Part shown: positions 60,160 through 64,000 of the stretch, piece after piece | Position numbering within the stretch: position 1 is the stretch's first letter | Layout of the letters: every line of letters starts with the position of its first letter | From: Pseudomonas oryzihabitans | Lineage (GTDB): Bacteria > Pseudomonadota > Gammaproteobacteria > Pseudomonadales > Pseudomonadaceae | Assembly: GCF_007665395.1 (NCBI RefSeq) | Contig: NZ_VDND01000012.1 | Location: 62,001-126,000 of the forward strand | DNA length: 64,000 nucleotides | Reading direction: 5' to 3' | Translations under genes and position numbers: made by a program | Notes under the pieces: generated by a model | Told to the model about the DNA's origin: nothing | What the model saw: the letters and a program-made list of their open reading frames with translations, nothing else | Databases searched by the model: none

Positions 60160-61041
60160 CTAATAGGAAATACGGCCCTGGACGATGGCCTGCTGCAGGC
60201 GCAGGCGTTCGTCGGCCACCTCGGGCGGCAGGGTCTGGACGTCGTCCGGGAACAGCAGGTTGTGGATGCGCAGCGCGGTGCTCTGGAAGTCGGCACCGCC
60301 GAAATCCTCGAGGCCGAACTGATGGCAGTTGAGTTCGGCGCGCACCCGCCCCGGATGGGGCGACAGCAGCAGGATGCGATTGCCCACCACCAGCGCCTCC
60401 TCGATGGAGTGGGTGACGAACAGCAGGGTGAAGCGCACCTCGTCCCAGAGCGTGAGCAGTTCTTCCTGCATCTTGCGCCGGGTCAGGGCGTCCAGGGCGG
60501 CGAAGGGCTCGTCCATCAGCAGCACCTTGGGCTGCATGGCCAGGGCGCGGGCGATGGCCACCCGCTGCTTCATGCCGCCGGACAGATGGTGCGGATAGGC
60601 ATCGACGAAGCGCGCCAGGCCGACCTTGTCCAGGTAGTGCAGGGCCCGCTCGCGGGCTTCGCCGCGACTGGCCTGGCGGCTGGCGAGCAGCGGGAACATG
60701 GTGTTTTCCAGCACCGTCTTCCACGGCGGCAGCTGGTCGAATTCCTGGAACACCACGATGCGATCCGGCCCCGGGCCCTTGATCGGCTTGCCCTCCAGGC
60801 GGATCTCACCCTGCAGCGGCGGCAGGAAGCCCGCCACCGACTTGAGCAGGCTGGACTTGCCGCAACCGGAGGGGCCGAGCAGGACGAAACGGTCGGCGCC
60901 GTAGACCTCGAAGGACACCTGGTGGGTGGCCCGCACCCGGCGGTCGCGGGTGCGGTATTCGAGGTCGAGGTCCTGCACCTGCAGCAGCGGCTGGGTCTGC
61001 GCCAGGGCCAGGTGCGGACGGGAAGCGAGAGGAGCGTTCAT
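60160..61041 (-). CDS. Sulfonate/taurine-type ABC transporter ATPase (SsuB/TauB-like)
   Basis: 293 residues from the ATG at 61039-61041, with GGAGGAGA 5 bases upstream. Walker A LLGPSGCGKSSLLKSV, Q-loop VVFQEFDQLPPWKTV, signature LSGGMKQRVAIARALA, Walker B VLLMDEPFAALD and switch VTHSIEEALV are all intact. About 30 extra residues at the C terminus are usual for this group. It drives import of the sulfur compound. It starts 14 bases after the dioxygenase stop. Confidence 0.9.
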   Translation of the reverse strand: MNAPLASRPHLALAQTQPLLQVQDLDLEYRTRDRRVRATHQVSFEVYGADRFVLLGPSGCGKSSLLKSVAGFLPPLQGEIRLEGKPIKGPGPDRIVVFQEFDQLPPWKTVLENTMFPLLASRQASRGEARERALHYLDKVGLARFVDAYPHHLSGGMKQRVAIARALAMQPKVLLMDEPFAALDALTRRKMQEELLTLWDEVRFTLLFVTHSIEEALVVGNRILLLSPHPGRVRAELNCHQFGLEDFGGADFQSTALRIHNLLFPDDVQTLPPEVADERLRLQQAIVQGRISY

Positions 61042-61055
61042 GGTCGTCTCCTCCC

Positions 61056-61937
61056 TCAAAAAGGCGCATCGCCCTGGATGGTGGTGCGATACAGCTTGCG
61101 TCTCATGTGGTTAGGGCAGCCGGCGGCCAGGTGCAGCAGCGAGCGGTTGTCCCAGAACACCAGGTCGTGGGGTTGCCACTGGTGACGATAGAGGTGCTCG
61201 GGCTTGACGCTGTGGGCATGCAGCTCGGCCAGCAGGTCACGGCTCTCGTCTTCCGGCAGGCCGACGATATGGGTGGTGAAACCCTCGCTGACGAACAGCG
61301 CCTTGCGACCGTTCTCCGGATGGGTGCGCACCACCGGATGCACCACCGCCTTGACCTCGGCCAGTTGCGCCGCGGTCAGGGTCGGCCGCCAGTTACCCTC
61401 GAACTTCGGCTTGGCGTAGGTGGCGGTGTAGGAATGCTCGGCCTGCAAGCCGTCGAGCTGGCGCTTGAGCGCCTCGGGCAGGGTGTCGTAGGCCAGGTGC
61501 ATGTTGGCGAAGATCGTATCGCCGCCCTCCTCCGGCAACTCCTGGGCATGCAGCATGGAGCCCAGGCTCGGCAGCTCCTTGTAGGACAGGTCCGAGTGCC
61601 AGAACTTGCCGGCGTCGCCGAGGCCGATGGGTTGGCCGTCTTCGACGATGTTGGAGACGATGAGGATTTCCGGATGGCCGGCCAGGTGGAATTGCTTGAG
61701 CACATGGATCTGCAACTCACCGAAGCGCCGGCTGAAGGCGATCTGCTCGTCGGGGGTGATGCGCTGGTCGCGGAACACCACCACGTGGTGGTCCAGGTGG
61801 GCGCGATGGACCCGGGCGAAGTCCTCGGCATTCAATGGCTGGGCCAGGTCGATACCGAGGATCTCGGCGCCCAGGTTGCCGAAGGGACGGATCTCGAAAG
61901 CCTGGGCAGCGGCCGGGCGGGGTGCGGCGAGGGTCAT
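61056..61937 (-). CDS. TauD-like alpha-ketoglutarate-dependent dioxygenase
   Basis: 293 residues. N-terminal GAEILGIDLAQPLN, iron-binding facial triad with His and Asp in GKFWHSDLSYKELPSLGS and a distal His in FWDNRSLLHLAAG, and the 2-oxoglutarate-binding Arg in RRKLYRTTIQGD. TauD releases sulfite from taurine; the related AtsK acts on alkyl sulfate esters. Gene neighbours (one binding protein, ATPase, permease) fit either, so the substrate is left open. The gene lies second in the operon, between the binding protein and the ATPase. Confidence 0.84.
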   Translation of the reverse strand: MTLAAPRPAAAQAFEIRPFGNLGAEILGIDLAQPLNAEDFARVHRAHLDHHVVVFRDQRITPDEQIAFSRRFGELQIHVLKQFHLAGHPEILIVSNIVEDGQPIGLGDAGKFWHSDLSYKELPSLGSMLHAQELPEEGGDTIFANMHLAYDTLPEALKRQLDGLQAEHSYTATYAKPKFEGNWRPTLTAAQLAEVKAVVHPVVRTHPENGRKALFVSEGFTTHIVGLPEDESRDLLAELHAHSVKPEHLYRHQWQPHDLVFWDNRSLLHLAAGCPNHMRRKLYRTTIQGDAPF

Positions 61938-61962
61938 GGAGTTTTCTCCTTTGGGGTCCGGC

Positions 61963-62976
61963 TCAGCTGCCGGGACGCTGGTGGGCTTCGGGGAAGAAAT
62001 AGTCCTGCCAGGAGGCGGCCTGGTGTTTCAGCACGCCTAGCTCGTGCAGCTTCTGGGCGTAGACGAAGGTGCGCTGCGGCTCGACGGTGAAGTCGATCTC
62101 CGGGTCCTCGACGATGCGCTGCACCAGGGCCAGCGGCAGCTTGGAATTCTCCACGCGGAGATAGGCCTCGGCCGCGGCCGCCTTGTTGGCGCGGATGAAG
62201 GCCGCGGCTTCCACCAGGGCGTCATAGAAGGCGCGATAGGTCTTGGGATTCTCGTCGTGGAATTTCTCGGTGGTGTAGAGCACGTTGAAGGTGCCCGGCC
62301 CGCCGAGGACGTCGTAGCTGCTGAGGATGCGATGGACCTTGGGATTCTCCAGCGCCTGGTACTGGAAGGGCGGGCTGGAGAAGTGGGTGGTGATCTCCGA
62401 GCCACCGGCCATCAGGGCAGCGCTGGCATCGGGGTGCGGCAGACTCACGCTGATGGCGTCGAATTTCTTGAACTGGGCGTCGCCGAAGACCTTGGCCGTC
62501 TGGATCTGCAGGGTGCGCGACTGGAAGCCCACGCCGGCCGCCGGTACGGCGATGCGATCCTGGTCGGTCAGATCCTTGATGGTCTTTACCTCGGCGCGAT
62601 TGCTCAGCAGGTAGTTGGGCATGGCGCCCAGGGCGGCGATGGCCTTGACGTTCTGCCGGCCGCGGGTACGGTCCCAGACGGTCAGCATCGGCGGCACCCC
62701 GGCCGAGACCACGTCCAGCGAGCCGGCCAGCAGGGCTTCGTTCATGGCGGTGGCGCCGGAGATGCTGTTCCAGTCCACCTGGATGTCCAGCCCGGCGGCC
62801 TTGCCATGCTTCTCGATCAACTGCTGATCGCGCACCACGTCGAGGATCAGGTAGCCGATGCCGAACTGCTGGGCGATGCCGATCTTGCCCTCGGCGGCGG
62901 CGTTGCCCGCGAAGCCCACGCCCAGCGCGCCGATCAAGGCGGCGATTCCGCCCCATCCCTTCCCTATCCTGCTCAT
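61963..62976 (-). CDS. ABC transporter substrate-binding protein (NitT/TauT family)
   Basis: 337 residues. Signal peptide about 1-28 (GGIAALIGALGVGFAGNAAA, cut before EGK). The NMT1/TauA-like body has IGYLILDVVRDQQLIEKHG, NSISGATAMNEALLAGSLDV and TTHFSSPPFQYQALENPKV. It is only distantly like the two SsuA-like proteins of the other operon. It is the first gene of the dioxygenase-transporter operon, with an AT-rich palindrome upstream, and probably delivers the dioxygenase substrate. Confidence 0.85.
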   Translation of the reverse strand: MSRIGKGWGGIAALIGALGVGFAGNAAAEGKIGIAQQFGIGYLILDVVRDQQLIEKHGKAAGLDIQVDWNSISGATAMNEALLAGSLDVVSAGVPPMLTVWDRTRGRQNVKAIAALGAMPNYLLSNRAEVKTIKDLTDQDRIAVPAAGVGFQSRTLQIQTAKVFGDAQFKKFDAISVSLPHPDASAALMAGGSEITTHFSSPPFQYQALENPKVHRILSSYDVLGGPGTFNVLYTTEKFHDENPKTYRAFYDALVEAAAFIRANKAAAAEAYLRVENSKLPLALVQRIVEDPEIDFTVEPQRTFVYAQKLHELGVLKHQAASWQDYFFPEAHQRPGS

Positions 62977-63011
62977 CCACCACGCTCCGTGCCGATCGGC
63001 TATCCGAAAGC

Positions 63012-63037
63012 GTTATAGGCTAATGAGTTGTTATAAC
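63012..63037. promoter_or_regulatory. Palindromic putative operator of the dioxygenase-transporter operon
   Basis: GTTATA (63012-63017) and TATAAC (63032-63037) form an inverted repeat 14 bases apart in an AT-rich stretch, 36-61 bases upstream of the first gene. The spacing of about two helical turns suits a LysR-type regulator; the sequence differs from the palindrome ahead of the SsuD-like gene. Confidence 0.45.
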
Positions 63038-63140
63038 CTTTGGTAAAGACGGAATTTGTCTAACCATATGCAGCCAAGGCAGGTAGGCGTCCCCCGCATG
63101 TGGGTCCTGGTGCCCTCCTGCCAAATCGGATCCGGCGGTC

Positions 63141-63824
63141 TCAGGCCGTGGCCGTGCGTCGCGACAGCAGCTGGCCCACCGCCAGGACGAACAGGACACC
63201 GAGGACGCCGGCGGCATAGGGTGCCCAGGGCCAGTCGGCGGTGCCGAGCCAGCCTTGCAGCAGTTCGTCGCTGGCGATGAGCTTGCCGGCGATCCAGCCC
63301 AGCAGCCCCGCGCCGGCCACTACCAGCCAGCGAAACCTTTCCATGAGCTTCAGGATGAGTTGGCTGCCAAAGATGATGATGGGAATGCTGATGAGCACCC
63401 CGGTGATGGCCAGGCCCAGATGCCCCTGGGCCGCACCCGCCACGGCGATGACATTGTCCAGGCTCATCACCACATCGGCCACCATGATGATCCAGATCGC
63501 CTTGCCCAGGGTGGTACCGGCCTTGACATCGGCCTCGTCCTCTTCGGGCAGCAACAGCTTGATGCCGATCCACAGCAGCAACACGCCACCGACCACCTTG
63601 AGCAGCGGCCAGCCCAGCACGTAGCTGGCGACGAACAGCAGCAGGATGCGCAGGATCACGGCACCGGCGACACCGCCGAGGATGGCCTTGCGCCGTTGCG
63701 CCTCGGGCAGGCGCCGGCAAGCCAGGGCGATGACCACGGCGTTGTCGCCGCCGAGCAGGATATCGATGATGACGATCTGCAAGAGACCGGCGAGAAAGGC
63801 GGGATCGGACAGGGTGGCGAGCAA
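63141..63824 (-). CDS. TerC-family integral membrane protein (YjbE-like)
   Basis: 227 residues from a TTG at 63822-63824 (LATLSDPAFLAGLLQI) with GAGG 7 bases upstream; a longer form to 63911 adds 29 residues not typical of the family, so the start is moderately sure. Seven membrane helices. The two acidic signature motifs of TerC are IDILLGGDNAVVIALA and ADVVMSLDNVIAVAGA. Such proteins are linked to metal handling (manganese or calcium export) and tellurite resistance. No yybP-ykoY riboswitch could be recognised in the upstream bases. Confidence 0.85.
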   Translation of the reverse strand: MLATLSDPAFLAGLLQIVIIDILLGGDNAVVIALACRRLPEAQRRKAILGGVAGAVILRILLLFVASYVLGWPLLKVVGGVLLLWIGIKLLLPEEDEADVKAGTTLGKAIWIIMVADVVMSLDNVIAVAGAAQGHLGLAITGVLISIPIIIFGSQLILKLMERFRWLVVAGAGLLGWIAGKLIASDELLQGWLGTADWPWAPYAAGVLGVLFVLAVGQLLSRRTATA

Positions 63825-64000
63825 GGAACGACCTCGGATCGAAGGGGCTGGGACAGGTCTTTGGCAGCGAAAGGCGTGGATGATTGCATCCAGCCCTCGG
63901 CGAGGCGCCAAGAATAGCGCCCCAAGCTGTCATCTTCCCGACGAACCGGCGGCCGGGGCGTATCCCGGCGGCCAGCGCCCGGACGCCCGGCGGCCGCCTC

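Noticed and set aside
63825..64000. Possible yybP-ykoY manganese riboswitch ahead of the TerC-family gene.
   Set aside because: The conserved GGGGAGTA start and matching partner segment could not be found in the available bases.

Overview
The window is chromosomal DNA of a Pseudomonas species. Evidence is the gene content and order: ftsK-lolA-rarA-serS-cysG, aat-bpt-infA, clpA-clpS/cspD, plpD-FimV-like-marR-recQ. Coding sequence is GC-rich, and a TGTAGGAGCGG-type REP pair typical of Pseudomonas is present. The species is not certain; a P. oryzihabitans/psychrotolerans-like organism is a low-confidence guess. No rRNA, tRNA, CRISPR array, prophage or transposase gene was found.

Layout. 1-354: end of a glutathionyl-hydroquinone reductase gene. 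358-7530: minus-strand housekeeping run ftsK, lolA, rarA, serS, cysG. 7787-9575: aat, bpt (N-end rule aminoacyl transferases) and infA with a strong terminator. 9604-12777: clpA, clpS and divergent cspD; with aat/bpt this groups most of the bacterial N-degron pathway (tagging enzymes, ClpS recognition, ClpA unfolding). 12780-20633: SelW-like protein, plpD (two-partner-like patatin autotransporter, broken here by an in-frame TAA), FimV-like LysM protein, MarR regulator, recQ. 20796-24461: UPF0149 protein, DUF454 membrane protein, small Pro-rich protein, DTW-domain tRNA modification enzyme, a 142-bp MITE-like element and the Aer aerotaxis receptor.

24570-29844 is an arginine/guanidinobutyrate catabolic island: GbuR-type LysR regulator, divergent gbuA, an NCS1 transporter and a ThDP decarboxylase of the 2-ketoarginine type. 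29837-36381 is accessory metabolism: a CYP152-type P450 peroxygenase, a translationally coupled PfkB sugar kinase plus GH65 glycoside phosphorylase, and a single-chain dihydroxyacetone kinase. 36596-51041 is mostly core genes (msrPQ, START-domain protein, YkgJ-like protein, exonuclease, ppnP, pdxB, MATE pump, MscS-family channel, SGNH hydrolase, tusA, rlmM, acnA), interrupted by a 132-bp tandem repeat array and a REP pair at 46217-46760. 51201-51970 is a YhfG-Fic toxin-antitoxin pair.

51978-62976 is a sulfur-starvation island on the minus strand. One operon has an SsuD-like monooxygenase, two paralogous sulfonate-type binding proteins, an NtaA/SnaA-type flavin monooxygenase and an SfnB-like acyl-CoA-dehydrogenase-fold enzyme, followed by a LysR regulator, with no ABC permease or ATPase. 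The second has a binding protein, a TauD-like dioxygenase, an ABC ATPase and a permease. They are separated by about 750 bp of repeats. Both upstream regions carry AT-rich palindromes that may be operators. The window ends with a TerC-family membrane protein.

Most notable: the nonsense codon in plpD, placed so that no normal restart keeps the catalytic serine; the GH65-PfkB pair of unknown substrate; the two-binding-protein sulfur operon lacking its own translocator; and three unrelated repeat families in the two long non-coding gaps.
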